A DNA stretch of 64,000 nucleotides, taken from NCBI GenBank assembly GCA_021927905.1, contig BLLK01000045.1:992001-1056000 (forward strand), in the 5' to 3' direction. This DNA comes from Chaetoceros tenuissimus (lineage: Eukaryota; Bacillariophyta; Thalassiosirophyceae; Chaetocerotales; Chaetocerotaceae). This document shows positions 20,265-30,535 of the stretch, in pieces (positions within the stretch are counted from its first letter, which is position 1; each line of letters opens with the position of its first letter). Below the pieces are notes generated by a model. That model was given only the letters and a program-made list of their open reading frames with translations. It was not told where the DNA came from and ran no database searches. A program made the position numbers and the translations under genes.

Positions 20265-20747
20265 GCGGAATATCTTTCACACTTCTTCTTGAAGCTTGCA
20301 TTGAAGAGCCCCAATAGATATCACTCATAAAATTTCTCCTCGAAAATAAGAAAAAGAATACTCACTACTACACTGAATATCATGATCTCTCAAATTCAAC
20401 AGCACAGAAGACTAAGACTACAAGGTTCCTCCTTTTCAAGACCCCTACCCAACATTAGCTGCACAGATACTACGAATGATGGCGTCTTCGATCTAGTAGA
20501 TGAATATGATATGCACATAATGATGAGGCAACGAGAAGTACAGACTTCATCAACACCTGTTGTGAGGAGATCCAGAATATCCTCACTATCATCAAGTACT
20601 TCTGCACATACTCCAAGGTCGTGCGAAGGAGAAAGTGAAAAGGATCTCTTGACTATGCTTGATGAGATTTTTCCTAAAGTCGAATAGATAACCATGCGCA
20701 TACGGCGAAGCATTTGTACATTAGAAGTAATATAGATTGAAAGTTAA
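20265..20747. repeat. Inverted duplication, right arm
   Basis: Counterpart of 19105-19688 in opposite orientation. After the stop codon the shared sequence jumps directly to the distal 3' block (ATGCGCATAC ... AGAAGTAATATAGA), so this arm has a deletion, or the left arm an insertion, of about 100 bp. Confidence 0.9.
20382..20687 (+). CDS. Small duplicated serine-rich protein, right copy
   Basis: A 101-residue paralogue of the left copy, transcribed in the opposite direction. It keeps every recognisable element: the basic start MISQIQQHRRLRL, NISCTDTTND, the acidic DLVDEYD, VVRRSRISSLSSSTS and the C-terminal LLTMLDEIFPKVE. Differences are concentrated at residues 17-18 (YC in the left copy, SF here), near 34 and 38, and at a YDIMHV/YDMHI indel. 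No homology to a named family was recognised. Confidence 0.7.
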   Translation: MISQIQQHRRLRLQGSSFSRPLPNISCTDTTNDGVFDLVDEYDMHIMMRQREVQTSSTPVVRRSRISSLSSSTSAHTPRSCEGESEKDLLTMLDEIFPKVE

Positions 20748-21250
20748 CCATGCATGATGTCACTATCTTTAGTTGAATCCACGTAGTGAATACCGGTGCT
20801 ATGTTTCAAGCGAGCATTGATGAGATTTCATGAAGTATTTTTTTATGAAAAAATATTATCAGAAACTTTCACTACCGATTTATAATGTTGAAACATAATG
20901 TGGCATTGTTTCCCCGTTTGAAAATCAAAATGAAAGTAAAAAGAAGCAAGAAGTGGGTAATAGAGACAAGGAGTAGAGTACTACGGAACTAATTACAAAT
21001 ACAAATACAAAACACAACAGAACAACACCTTTCAGGAAGCCAATGAAAATGGGAGTAAAAAATCAACCCCACCAAATGAGGGATACATTAGTACCAAGAC
21101 ATAAAGTGAGAACAATCTTGCTCCTGGCCAGTCATTTTTTCTTCCTCTCGACAATCATTTGCATTTTGCAACAACCCAACCTTTTTCTGCTTATCTTTCT
21201 TTCATATTGCAATACTTTCGACCTGTGTTTACATCGAATACTACAAAAAT
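20748..21250. other. Intergenic region upstream of NLE1
   Basis: About 500 bp of A-rich sequence with an AACACAACAGAACAAC-type stretch near the gene start. No further coding signal seen. Confidence 0.6.
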
Positions 21251-22924
21251 ATGAGCGGAAACAAAAATACAGGAGGAATTGCATGGGCTGGATCTCTTGT
21301 TGGTAGCCAGAATCCAAACAACTTGGGTTATCGTTATTCTCATGCTCACAAAAGATACAAGAAAACTGATGATTCTGAGAATGATGACACTTTGCCTGCA
21401 AGTGTGGTTGTACAATTCAAGAATAGAGAAGGAGAAGAAGTAGGAAATTTGATTGATATTCCTACCAATTCCGATATTGATGCAATGTCTTCCCTCGTTC
21501 ATTCGCTTTTGAATCCAGAAGAAGAGGATGAGTCAAAGAAAATTCCATATTCTTTTTACGCAAAAGTAAAGCGTAATGGTGTTGTCGACGATGTGGAGGT
21601 AACATCCACACTTGCTTCATTGATCAAGGAACATAATCTTGGAACAGAAGATGTGATTTCTTTAACTTATCAACCTCTGGCAGTTTTCCGTGTCAGACCA
21701 GTAACAAGATGTACTGATACTATGCCTGGTCACACTGAAGCTATTCTTCATGTATCATATAGTCCAGATGGTCGCCATCTAGCATCTGGAGGAGGAGACA
21801 CAACAGTTAGATTTTGGGATGTCAATACAAGTTTACCAAAGTTCACATGCCACGGTCATAAGAACCATGTCCTTTGTACTGCTTGGTCTCCAGATGGGAA
21901 ACGCTTTGCATCAGCTGATAAAAATGGAGTCTTAATTTTGTGGGATCCATCCAAAGGCAAGGCTGTATCAACAATAAAAGCTCATACAAAGCATATTTCA
22001 AGTATTGCTTGGGAGCCGATGCATATGAATAAAGAATGTGATCGTTTAGCCACTGCAAGTAAAGACTCTCTGGTAAAAATATGGCATGCTCGAACAAAAA
22101 GATGCATCGCAACTCTTTCTGGGCATTTAGACAGTGTAGAATGTGTCAAATGGTGAGTATAATTTCATTGCAAATTCTATTTCTTATATTCCAAACCATT
22201 TACTAATCCATTTCTACATGAAAGGGGAGGAGAAGGTCTATTGTACAGTGCAAGTAGAGATAGAACAATCAAAGCATGGTGTGTAGAAGGAACAGATCCA
22301 AAAGATGTTGGTAAATTGGTTAGAACGTTCAAGGGACATGGCCATCGTATTAATTCACTTGCACTTTCGTGCGATTACGTTTGCCGTACTGGACCATATG
22401 ATCATAGATGCAAGAAATTTGCATCAGATGACGAAGCGCACCAAGCAGCAATTGATAAATACAATGCATTCAAAGCAGGAGAGCCAGAACGAATGGTCTC
22501 AGGCAGTGATGATTTCACTCTATTTTTGTGGCATCCAAAAGAATCGAAACATCCCATCAAGAGATTGACTGGACATCAACAAGCAGTGAATCATATTGCT
22601 TTCTCTCCTGACGGAAGATACTTCGCAAGTGCTTCATTCGACAAGAAGACAAAGATTTGGAATGGAAAGAGTGGAGACTTTATTTCAACACTTCACGGTC
22701 ATGTAGGGGCTGTCTACCAGGTTGCTTGGTCTTCCGATTCTCGTTATCTTGTTACTGCATCTAAAGATTCCACTGCAAAATTGTGGGAGATGCCAGCTGG
22801 AAAAAGAGCAAAGGAGACACTACCTGGACACGCTGATGAAGTTTACGCTCTTGACTGGAGTCCTAATGGAAGTAGTGTTTCAACAGGAAGCAAAGATAGA
22901 ACAATAAAGATTTGGAAACATTAA
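21251..22924 (+). CDS. NLE1: Notchless homologue NLE1/Rsa4, ribosome biogenesis
   Basis: A 533-residue protein that in yeast and animals binds pre-60S ribosomes and is pulled by the AAA ATPase Rea1/midasin. Exons 21251-22152 and 22225-22924 are joined through a split Trp codon (CVKW|GGEGLLYSASRDRT). The N-terminal NLE ubiquitin-like domain (about residues 48-140, ASVVVQFKNREGEEVGN) precedes eight WD40 repeats that begin with TMPGHTEAILHVSYSPDGR and end with GSKDRTIKIWKH. The family insertion between repeats (SCDYVCRTGPYDH, involving the RTG motif) is present, as is MVSGSDDFTLFLWHP. The first 30 residues are a Gly/Asn-rich extension. Length and motif order match NLE1 throughout. Confidence 0.95.
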
Positions 22925-22955
22925 ATGTTAATTAATTTCATTCTAAAACAAAGAA

Positions 22956-23288
22956 CTACCGTTTTTTAAACCCATACTTCTTCCGCTCGTAAAATAAGTC
23001 TGTCTTCGTCGATCCTAAATTGACGATTTTTGGACAGCCTTCTCGATCTTTTTCCATTTGAGTACATTCTCTACAATAATACGCATTATTTACACCGACG
23101 CCACCACAGACAACGCATCTACCTTCGAACGATCCATAGTTGCATTCATCACAAATATGAACTAAAGTCTCAGGGCGCACAAAACTATCGCAAATTACAC
23201 ATTTTCCATCGCACTTCTCGCAAACTCTTCCGATTGCGACTCCTGGTTGTTTCCTACACATTACAAGATCTGGATGATGTTTAGCCAT
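22956..23288 (-). CDS. PHF5A: SF3b subunit PHF5A/Rds3
   Basis: A 110-residue, intronless gene for the smallest zinc-finger subunit of the U2 snRNP SF3b complex, which contacts the branch-point region. The sequence is almost the universal one: [20 protein letters not shown], then repeated CxxC pairs (CEKC, CVIC, CDEC, CVVC, YYCREC) and the end [20 protein letters not shown]. It folds as a knotted three-zinc protein. It ends 31 bp from NLE1, tail-to-tail. Confidence 0.98.
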   Translation of the reverse strand: MAKHHPDLVMCRKQPGVAIGRVCEKCDGKCVICDSFVRPETLVHICDECNYGSFEGRCVVCGGVGVNNAYYCRECTQMEKDREGCPKIVNLGSTKTDLFYERKKYGFKKR

Positions 23289-23727
23289 TTTGTGTTTTTT
23301 CTATTAATCTTCTTATTTCTTTGCTGTTCTCTTTCGTCTTTTGCTCTTTTCTGATTATGTTTTCAAGATGTAAGGTACGAAACTATCTCTTTCTAATTTC
23401 TTCTCAGAGTGCTTTTTTTTACGCCCTTCACTCCCTCTACTTCTTACTTCTTTGCTTCCTATTAACACAGCCGCAGATATATGAAAAATATATATAGCTT
23501 AATGATAATGTTTTGGTAATATCATTATTACAAGACTAATAACTCTCCCACTCCACTTTTCTCGTTTTCTCGTAGATGAATGCTTGGACTGAAAAACAGC
23601 TATGTAATACTATATAGCTAGTTATATACAATTTTTTGATTTTTGATTTCGATTTTCTTTACCTTGCTGAACTACCTCTTCAATTTTCATTTCCTGACAG
23701 ATGCTCCACTATTTCTAAAACTTTTCA
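23289..23727. other. Divergent intergenic region
   Basis: 439 bp between the divergent PHF5A and PH-domain genes. T-rich, with two ATATATAG-type runs near 23490 and 23615; otherwise no feature. Confidence 0.6.
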
Positions 23728-25183
23728 ATGGACGTGAACAACAACTCGAGCCTACCTATTTTGCAAGGGTGGCTGCATAAAGAGAAAAAGTCATCCTCCA
23801 TATTCTCCAAAAAGACGACAAGAAGGTGGTTTACAATCGAATCTAATGGTCACTCATCTTTTCTTTCTTATTATTCTTCACCTAAAAGTTCTGCTGCAGA
23901 AAAATGCGGATGGATCGCCTTGGAAGACGTAATGGACCTTGAAGAAGTGTGTGAGACAAGTGGAGGTGAAAATCAGCAACGTAGCATAGGTGATGATTTC
24001 CAACAATTTGTCATTGTCATTTCTCACCCTTCAAGAACGTACAAACTCAGAGCCAATGATAGATACCAACATCGTCTATGGTTCGATACGTTGAAGACAC
24101 ACTGCAAGAATGTCGACTCCACCGACTGTAAATCAGATGAAGATGTAAGTCGATTAAGATGTTTCATCATCTTTTTTCTGAATTACTTTTGACCTTCTAA
24201 CACAACTTTGAACGAACAAGCTACATTTACCAGTGAGTCCACCTCTCAAAGCAGAAGGTCCCTTTTACAAGGATTTCAATCAGAGAACTCCAAGAAAAGA
24301 AAGTGTAGATATCGACAGGGGTGCAGAATTACAATTTATTCGCTCCATCAATAGCGATAAAAAGCTTAATGTCCATATTCACAACGAAGATACTCTCAGC
24401 GCCGAAAATTCTTCAAGAGAAGCAGTAGACCTCAATCAAACTCCTGAGCAGGATGACTGCCTAAAAAGCCCTTCTGAGAAACTTGTGGATGATGAAGTTC
24501 TGAGCCGTTACCTTCAGAACACTGCCGAAAAGGCAAAACTTCGTAGAATGTCGTCTCTTGGCCTTGATGGTGATGCTAGTATTGAGAAGTACACCAATGA
24601 GTTGGACAGTAGACCAGATATTGTTTCATTTCCAGCACTCTCACCATTGATGCATGAAACAAAGACAGACAAGGAACAAAACTCCAACAATGTCGACCAT
24701 CGACTTCAACCATCCTTTTCTTTTGGAGATGAGACGATTCAGAAGAGACTAGAAAGGGCAATGAGTATTCCTATTTCATCTCCCTGCAACATACCTGAAT
24801 CTGCTGTAGAGGAATACAAAAATGACAACCACATTCAACATGTAGAGTCTACCGATCAAGACTTGATTACAATGGTTGAACACTTTTCCTTCCATGATGA
24901 TTCTTCTTTAGAAGAGAGCGATGCGATGGAAAGCCATTCTTCTAGTCCTATCTTCAAAGCCAATAATACTTTGCATGTGTCAGCTGAGAAAGAAGAATCA
25001 AAAGCATCGTCAGATGAAGGTCAAAACCTTCAAAACGAAATTCCTGTGGATAGTTGGCATTCCTCACACACTAGTCTGGAAAAGTGCGAAGCGACAAAGA
25101 ATGAAAAACCATCCTTTGATTCAGACTGCAGTTATAAACCAGATGAAAACTATGAAACGATTGAGTGGGATGATTCGGATTAG
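23728..25183 (+). CDS. PH-domain protein with long acidic disordered tail
   Basis: A 459-residue protein from exons 23728-24144 and 24221-25183 (GTAAGT donor, ACAAG acceptor, phase 0). Residues about 8-132 form a pleckstrin-homology domain: LQGWLHKEKK at the first strand, RRWFTIE, LSYY, then SRTYKLRANDRYQHRLWFDTLKTHC, the typical last strand and C-terminal helix with its Trp. PH domains bind phosphoinositides or proteins at membranes. The remaining 320 residues are Ser/Glu/Asp-rich, without recognised domains, and probably disordered. The protein is likely a membrane-recruited adaptor. No catalytic region was seen. The gene is not one of the well-known PH families. Confidence 0.8.
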
Positions 25184-25331
25184 AGAAACATCATTGTAGT
25201 AGAACTAAGTTTATATTACTATTTTTAAAAAAGAAGAGGAGTGAAGCCATTCATTGACCTCACTCCTTCATTTTCATTTCAATACATACATTATACTTTT
25301 GAATACCCTTTCGCTGTATCAAGAATCATAA

Positions 25332-25889
25332 TTAGATCCCATGGATCATTGATAATTGATTCAAGATAACCACACATATCCAAACTTGAGTCAAAGTAGT
25401 TGCAAGAAAATAGGTATGAGCTACAAAACTGAAATTTCTATCGACTTTACCATTCTCATTCGCCGCCTTCATCTTTCTCCAAATTACAAGATTCAATCCA
25501 GCAATAATTTGAAGCGCGAGGAACTGTTTCAAAGCTAGTTCATGAATTGTAGATTTCACGTCAGCACCAAATTTTTGGCTTGCTTGGACACAATGTTCTC
25601 TGTAGATGATCCCAAGTGAAGTGACCAAACTAAGTAATACAATTATAGCTGTGATGAAATTGTACCTATCGAATTCAATCTGTGAGATGTTGTTTTCATG
25701 ACGAATGTATTTACGAAAGAACTTTACTTACTTTCTTCTGCGAGCAACAATTTCCTTGAGCTCAACTTGCTTGTCAATGGCAGCATCACCTGCAGGGACA
25801 CCGATTGCAATTACTACAGGACCATTGCCCTCGCTTCCCACGAGGCATTCCAATTCCTCATTAATGCGAATTTTATTTACAGCAGCCAT
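25332..25889 (-). CDS. Small three-helix membrane protein, unknown function
   Basis: A 163-residue protein built from exon 25889-25732 and exon 25665-25332. The GTAAGT donor and GATAG acceptor rejoin the frame as RRRK|YNFITAII. The soluble N-terminal 53 residues include a Gly/Pro-rich segment (GNGPVVIAIGVPAGDAAID) and a basic RRRK before the first membrane helix. Hydrophobic segments are near residues 56-74, 97-112 and 133-155. No signal peptide and no family recognised. Both splice sites are good and the downstream frame lacks a convincing start of its own, so the two-exon model is favoured. Confidence 0.65.
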
Positions 25890-26234
25890 TGTTTATTTTG
25901 TTTGTTTGGTATGTTCTTGGGATTATGAGGTTCAATATGTGTCAAAGCAAGGGGTCAAGAGAGGTTTTGAATTTTTGAATCACAAACAAAACGAAAAAAG
26001 TCGTTTCTTGTCGTTTGTCATGAGGTATTTTAAGGAGAATGAATTAGTCGTGCAGGACTTCAATTGAAATTAGTCATGTATAATAGGTTATGCCTTGAAA
26101 AAGACTGTCATTGTCTAGTCGACTACTACTTCACTAGCTAATCCTATCATTATTTCACATCCAACATTGTGAAACAGAAATAACTACTCGCATAATCCAT
26201 ATACAGAAGCAATCGATATTTTTGTAACGGAGAC
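25890..26234. other. Divergent intergenic region
   Basis: 345 bp between the membrane protein and ZSWIM7 start codons; presumed promoters, nothing specific seen. Confidence 0.6.
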
Positions 26235-26918
26235 ATGGAGGCACCAGCGCTACATCCACTCGATATTCTGGATGATTTCCTATTATCATTGCCCACATCA
26301 AAAAACAATAATCAAAAGATTCTTGAAATTAGCGAGTTCTTGTATGGGAAACAAGCAATATTACATGCTCCTCAAAAGTCATCAGCAGCCGTTGGCAGTA
26401 TCCTAGATAGCGCGCTTGAAATCTTGGACTCTTTTGAAGAGTATTACTCTCCTTTGCCATCTTCACTCATTATTGCTTCGAGGAAAATACCTGATAATGA
26501 AGTAAGACAATATATTCCCAGCGTACCAGTCCGCATGTTGATTTGCAAAGAATCAGGTCGAAGAGTTATACTGGTGAGGGGGTCAAAAGGTGGATCGACT
26601 CCAGAATATTTGTGTACTCTAGGGCGAAATAAAAAACCAAATGAAAATAGAAGAAAATTAGCTGCTGGACGAGATGGATATCATTGCTCATGTAGATCCT
26701 TTTTTGAAAGATTAAAAGAGGACGAGTTTGCATTGTGTAAGCATTTGTTGGCAGCAAGACTCGCTCCATTCCTGAATGAGGCTGATAAATTCAGCGATGA
26801 AAGTGAACAAGGCGGAAATCAATTGAATAACAGTCGGATATACCAAGAAATCGAGGTAGAAGAAGAAGAATTTGCACAGATTTGTGCAAAAGTTACAATC
26901 TTGTCGTGGGTCATTTAG
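26235..26918 (+). CDS. ZSWIM7: SWIM zinc-finger protein, ZSWIM7/SWS1-like
   Basis: A 227-residue protein. The SWIM finger lies at about residues 149-175: YHCSCRSFFERLKEDEFALC followed by KHLLAARLA, giving C-x-C...C-x-H. The CKHLLA(A/V) ending is characteristic of ZSWIM7 (SWS1), which in the Shu complex with a RAD51 paralogue promotes RAD51 filament formation in homologous recombination and meiosis. The N-terminal 140 residues are helical, as in SWS1 proteins, though longer than in the human protein (140 residues in total). The C-terminal acidic stretch (EIEVEEEEFAQIC) is extra. Other SWIM proteins (MULE transposases, MEKK1-like) have other partner domains that are absent here. Confidence 0.75.
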   Translation: MEAPALHPLDILDDFLLSLPTSKNNNQKILEISEFLYGKQAILHAPQKSSAAVGSILDSALEILDSFEEYYSPLPSSLIIASRKIPDNEVRQYIPSVPVRMLICKESGRRVILVRGSKGGSTPEYLCTLGRNKKPNENRRKLAAGRDGYHCSCRSFFERLKEDEFALCKHLLAARLAPFLNEADKFSDESEQGGNQLNNSRIYQEIEVEEEEFAQICAKVTILSWVI

Positions 26919-26993
26919 CGAAAAGATAGACGAGTATCACAATTGTATAATATATATCTGTTAGTTGTATTAGTACCCTAAAATTAGGATTTG

Positions 26994-28690
26994 TCAACCA
27001 TACTTTGCTAGCAGCTTTCTCTTTTTCGCTGCTATTGCAGCCAGCTCCTCAGGAGTCTTTTGAACAGGTGGTGGCTTACTATCTTCTTGGCTCTTCTTCA
27101 CGACATTATCGTTGTTCGCACGGCCCATCTTGTCATCGTGACGCCTTGGGGCTGATTCATGATTCATGTTTCTTGCCTTAGCACGACCATCATTCTCAAG
27201 TGACTGTTTGAATGTCGGAGGAGGACGAGCATACCCTCTTTGGTTACTAGTTGTACTTTTCTCTCTTTCTCTACGAAGAACTTCATCCATAGAATTGGAT
27301 TGTCCGTGATAACCACGATCTCTACTTCGACTTCTATCGCGGTCATATCGACCTCCGTTTCTCCTTTCATGATATCCTCTCGAATGAGATTGATCGCGTC
27401 CATCATAACGATCGCGACCTCTTCTATCATAACCACTATAATCTCTTCTCCTATCGTATCCATCACGATCATTATGACGATGGTTTCGCCCTCGGTCGTC
27501 GTTAGGAAAGGGAGCCTGGGCATAATTTTTGGAGGTTGCAGAATGGTCGACTCCTGGCATATCCATTTCACCTACTTCTACAATTTCAGTATTTCCATAT
27601 TCAGGAAAGGTGACCATGAACTTTGGACGATAATACTCGACTCCAGTCTCCTCATCTGTGCGAATAACTCGATCAATCACAGCATCGTACCAAGTAATTT
27701 CATTCTCTTCATCACCATATAGTGCTTGGACACGATTTCCAATACTTTCGAAATGTTGCATTACTTTTGGATCATTCAAGTGTCTCTGTGCCCTCTCTTC
27801 CACTTTTTCTTCTTCCAATAATTTCACTTTGATTTCTCTCTCAATAGCAATTGGGAATCTTGGTAGTCTAGTGCCGTAATAATCCAAATCTGAGAGTAAA
27901 TCTCTGACAAATTGCCCAACTGTAATTTCTTTGCAATTTACGTTTGCCCGAATTTTCACTGGTTCTTCATCATAAAAGTAGGGTTTGCACCATTTCCAAA
28001 CAATGGTTGGGTCAGCTGCGTATCTCAAATAAAGAAAGCCAACACAGCGGATATATGGTGAATCAATGTGCTCTAGCATAAGTTTCATTTGTTTCTCAGA
28101 ACATCGAAGAGTGAAAAGACGCAAGAGCAAGCAGAATGCAGTAGATGGTGTTTTTGCAGCTCCTATGGTAATAATCATGGTTAAAGGATCGGTTGAGATT
28201 GATTGTGAATGGAAAATATTTAGTGAAAATTCAATAGAAAAATACATGCACGTACACATCGTATTCATCTGCACATTTCCTACACTATAAGACCTTCGAG
28301 GTTTTCCATATGTATATGAATCTTACCTACACACAAAGAACAGGCAAGATGAATACGAGATTTGAAAAAGGATATTATGCGAACAAAATCATTTAGAAGT
28401 ACGTACATACCTTGCGTCCATGGTTCCATGTGTTGAACGTGATAGTAAATCTCATCAACAAGAGCTGTCCAGTCCTTCACTTGACTACAAGACTTTAGGA
28501 AGTAAGGGCTCTTGGAAATATTACCCAATAGCATAGGATTCAAATTGAATGTATTTGTATTAGACAATGGAATCAGGCCCTTTTGTGGACGAGATCTTCC
28601 TTCTTCCATAGCAATCTGAAACGTTTCATTGGCCTGCCTTTCTCGCTCCTTGACATTTGCCTCTTGCCTCCATAAAGCTGCCCTTGACAT
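26994..28690 (-). CDS. PRPF38B: Pre-mRNA splicing factor PRP38B-like
   Basis: A 482-residue PRP38-family protein. Exons 28690-28411 and 28162-26994 are joined as MEPWTQG|AAKTPSTAFCLL, which matches the family segment EPW...PSTAFCLLYK. Conserved landmarks are PLSNTNTFNLNPMLLGNI, DEIYYHVQHMEPW, QMKLMLEHIDSPYIRCVGFL, YLRYAADPTIVW and DDEEPV(K)IRA. The N-terminal PRP38 domain covers residues 30-215. The C-terminal 200 residues are an RS/RD/RG-rich tail, typical of PRPF38B. A PAPS-like KK/RTDEETGVEYYRPKFMV segment lies between. The protein is expected to act in the spliceosomal tri-snRNP/B complex. The intron (248 bp) contains an internal AG|GT composite site at 28327/28326. Confidence 0.92.
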
Positions 28691-29087
28691 TGTTCTCTTG
28701 GTGTTGTGTGGAGATGATAGGGTAAGAAGATTAAAGTGCGATGATAAGGTAGTCCACCAAGAAATAAGAAATTGTTTGCTGTTTGCGCTGTTTTACTTTC
28801 AATAGCAGTTATTCTTCCGGTATCCATGTAGGTATCGAGCCTCATAATTCTAAATTTTAGATTCTTCATTCTTTTAACATTTCGTAACAAAATGGCGATG
28901 AAGCAAGCTCGCAAACGCCAGAGAGTGATTGACTTTAGTTCTTTTCTTACAAATGACTGGGATTATCTTCCAAAGGAGATATGAAGATGCACTCATACCA
29001 CTTCCCTGTCATTGGAGGGAGCATACGTAAAAGTATGGTCACAGTATCATAATAAGTACTGAATAACATCGAAGCTAAAAGATTTTC
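28691..29087. other. Intergenic region, PRPF38B promoter side and tRNA 3' flank
   Basis: About 400 bp. The minus-strand tRNA gene is followed by a TTTT run (plus-strand AAAA, 29077-29080), a Pol III terminator. Nothing else recognised. Confidence 0.7.
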
Positions 29088-29160
29088 TGGAGGCTACGGG
29101 AATCGAACCCGTGACCTTCTGCATGCAAAGTAGACGCTCTACCAACTGAGCTAAGCCCCC
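29088..29160 (-). tRNA. trnA-UGC: tRNA-Ala (anticodon UGC)
   Basis: A 73-nt intronless tRNA on the minus strand. The acceptor GGGGGCT pairs with AGCCTCC, giving the G3:U70 wobble pair that identifies alanine tRNAs, and the discriminator base is A. The D arm GCTC/GAGC, the loop TTTGCAT with anticodon TGC, the variable loop AGGTC and the T arm ACGGG-TTCGATT-CCCGT are all regular. Internal A box (TAGCTCAGTTGG) and B box (GGTTCGATTCC) are intact and a T4 terminator follows. One oddity: the anticodon stem TCTAC/GCAGA has an A30-C40 mismatch where a G-C pair would be expected. CCA is not encoded, as usual in nuclear genes. Confidence 0.96.
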
Positions 29161-29356
29161 TTCGTGTAATATACGACATTACTAACAAATATGATCTATA
29201 CTATTGAAGCATCAGTGAGTAAGTCCAGTTTCTGCAGATTGCTTGCTAGTATTGCGCTATTGCGCTATTTTTCCAAGTACAAGTATTTCATATCACTATC
29301 ATACTTGTCGATACCACCACATGTCCTTTTTTACATTAATGTTTTCGAAAATCAGG

Positions 29357-30088
29357 ATGAAACTTGCCCCAACAACAAAGCTCACTCACCAATTTGAAGG
29401 TTATTCCGTTTGGCTTGAACCTTGCGAAAACCACAAAACAACAAAAGCTATAAAACAAGAAATGACCACCATAGCTTCCATGTGCGGAGGTGAAAAAAAT
29501 GGAGTTTACGAATTTCAGCCACATTGCACCATGCTTTATAACTTTTCTCCAAAAGAAATGAAATCTTCATATATAAAGTTACAGCAAGATAGGGAATGCT
29601 TGAACGAATCGGTAGCAAATGACAAAGAAATTGCATTGTCCTTGCTGATGCATTGCAAAGAAAAGTTCAATCAATATAGGACGATGGTGAAGAAGGACGA
29701 CATATTATTAAAGCCAGAGTCTCTTTATTTTTTTCCTTATCCAAAAGAGGCTGATAATGGAAAAGGCTTTGGATGTGTTATTCCACTCATCATCTACGAA
29801 AACAAGCCTCAATTGCATGTACTGCATGATATAATACGCAAAACCTTCCCGCCAGATGAACGACATAAATCATCAGACTCAAATGGTAAAGCAAATTTTG
29901 TACCGCATATGGCCTTTTGTTATGCACCTGAAGTATATCACGATAAACTGGCAGCTTACACTGAATCAATGGGGGAGAAAAAGTATATAATGGAAAGTCA
30001 AAAGACTGGATATTTGTCTGTATGGAGTACAAAAGGCGGCCTTAAAGATTGGAAACTTATCGCAAGGGTTAAACTTGATGGAAAATAA
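29357..30088 (+). CDS. 2H-family cyclic phosphodiesterase-like protein
   Basis: A 243-residue protein resembling plant and yeast cyclic nucleotide phosphodiesterases (CPDase), which open the 1'',2''-cyclic phosphate left after tRNA splicing. The start YSVWLEPCENHK and the first motif FQPHCTML (H-x-T) are typical. A second H-x motif lies at FVPHMAFCY near residue 193, where the family has H-x-[ST]; here it is H-x-A, so the second catalytic Ser/Thr seems replaced. The frame is open upstream to 29191 with other ATG codons (29243, 29321); 29357 is chosen because it lies just before the conserved domain. CAG directly before the ATG could be a splice acceptor for an unseen upstream exon. Its closeness to a tRNA gene is probably chance. 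Confidence 0.75.
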   Translation: MKLAPTTKLTHQFEGYSVWLEPCENHKTTKAIKQEMTTIASMCGGEKNGVYEFQPHCTMLYNFSPKEMKSSYIKLQQDRECLNESVANDKEIALSLLMHCKEKFNQYRTMVKKDDILLKPESLYFFPYPKEADNGKGFGCVIPLIIYENKPQLHVLHDIIRKTFPPDERHKSSDSNGKANFVPHMAFCYAPEVYHDKLAAYTESMGEKKYIMESQKTGYLSVWSTKGGLKDWKLIARVKLDGK

Positions 30089-30535
30089 TACATATGTAAA
30101 ACAAGAATGTAATGAGCAATGTATTGAGTTGTCAGTCGTCACTATTTACTTCTGTCTGGAATTACTGAATACAGTATGATAATACAAGAAAGGCTTGTGT
30201 GAAAGGCATTTGTAAGTGTTGCTAGAAAATACCAAACGAACACCATATGTTTCGAAAGAAATGAAGATACGTATGGTACCATAACTTACACTCGTATTTC
30301 TATTATCCTCTTCTTCAAGCAAAAATGTGAGAACAATTATGATCGGTTAAGTACCAGTACGTATTTTTGCCTATTTGTATGTATTGGGATTACTTAGATC
30401 CATACGTACGTGGTTTCGCCGAAAGACATCGATACGTCAGCTTTTCAATTGAAATTACTTTCCTCAACTTGCAATGCACATTATTTGATTACTCTAAAAT
30501 CACCAAGCAACCAATATAGACAGTCGATTGTAAGC
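30089..30535. other. Intergenic region upstream of the methyltransferase
   Basis: 447 bp with several GTACGTA/ATACGTA motifs; otherwise nothing recognised. The downstream frame is open from 30410, but the signal peptide starts at 30536. Confidence 0.6.

Noticed and set aside
26994-28690. Missing conserved block in PRPF38B between EPW and STAFCLL
   Set aside because: Plant-type members have a similarly short segment there, so the spliced protein looks normal.
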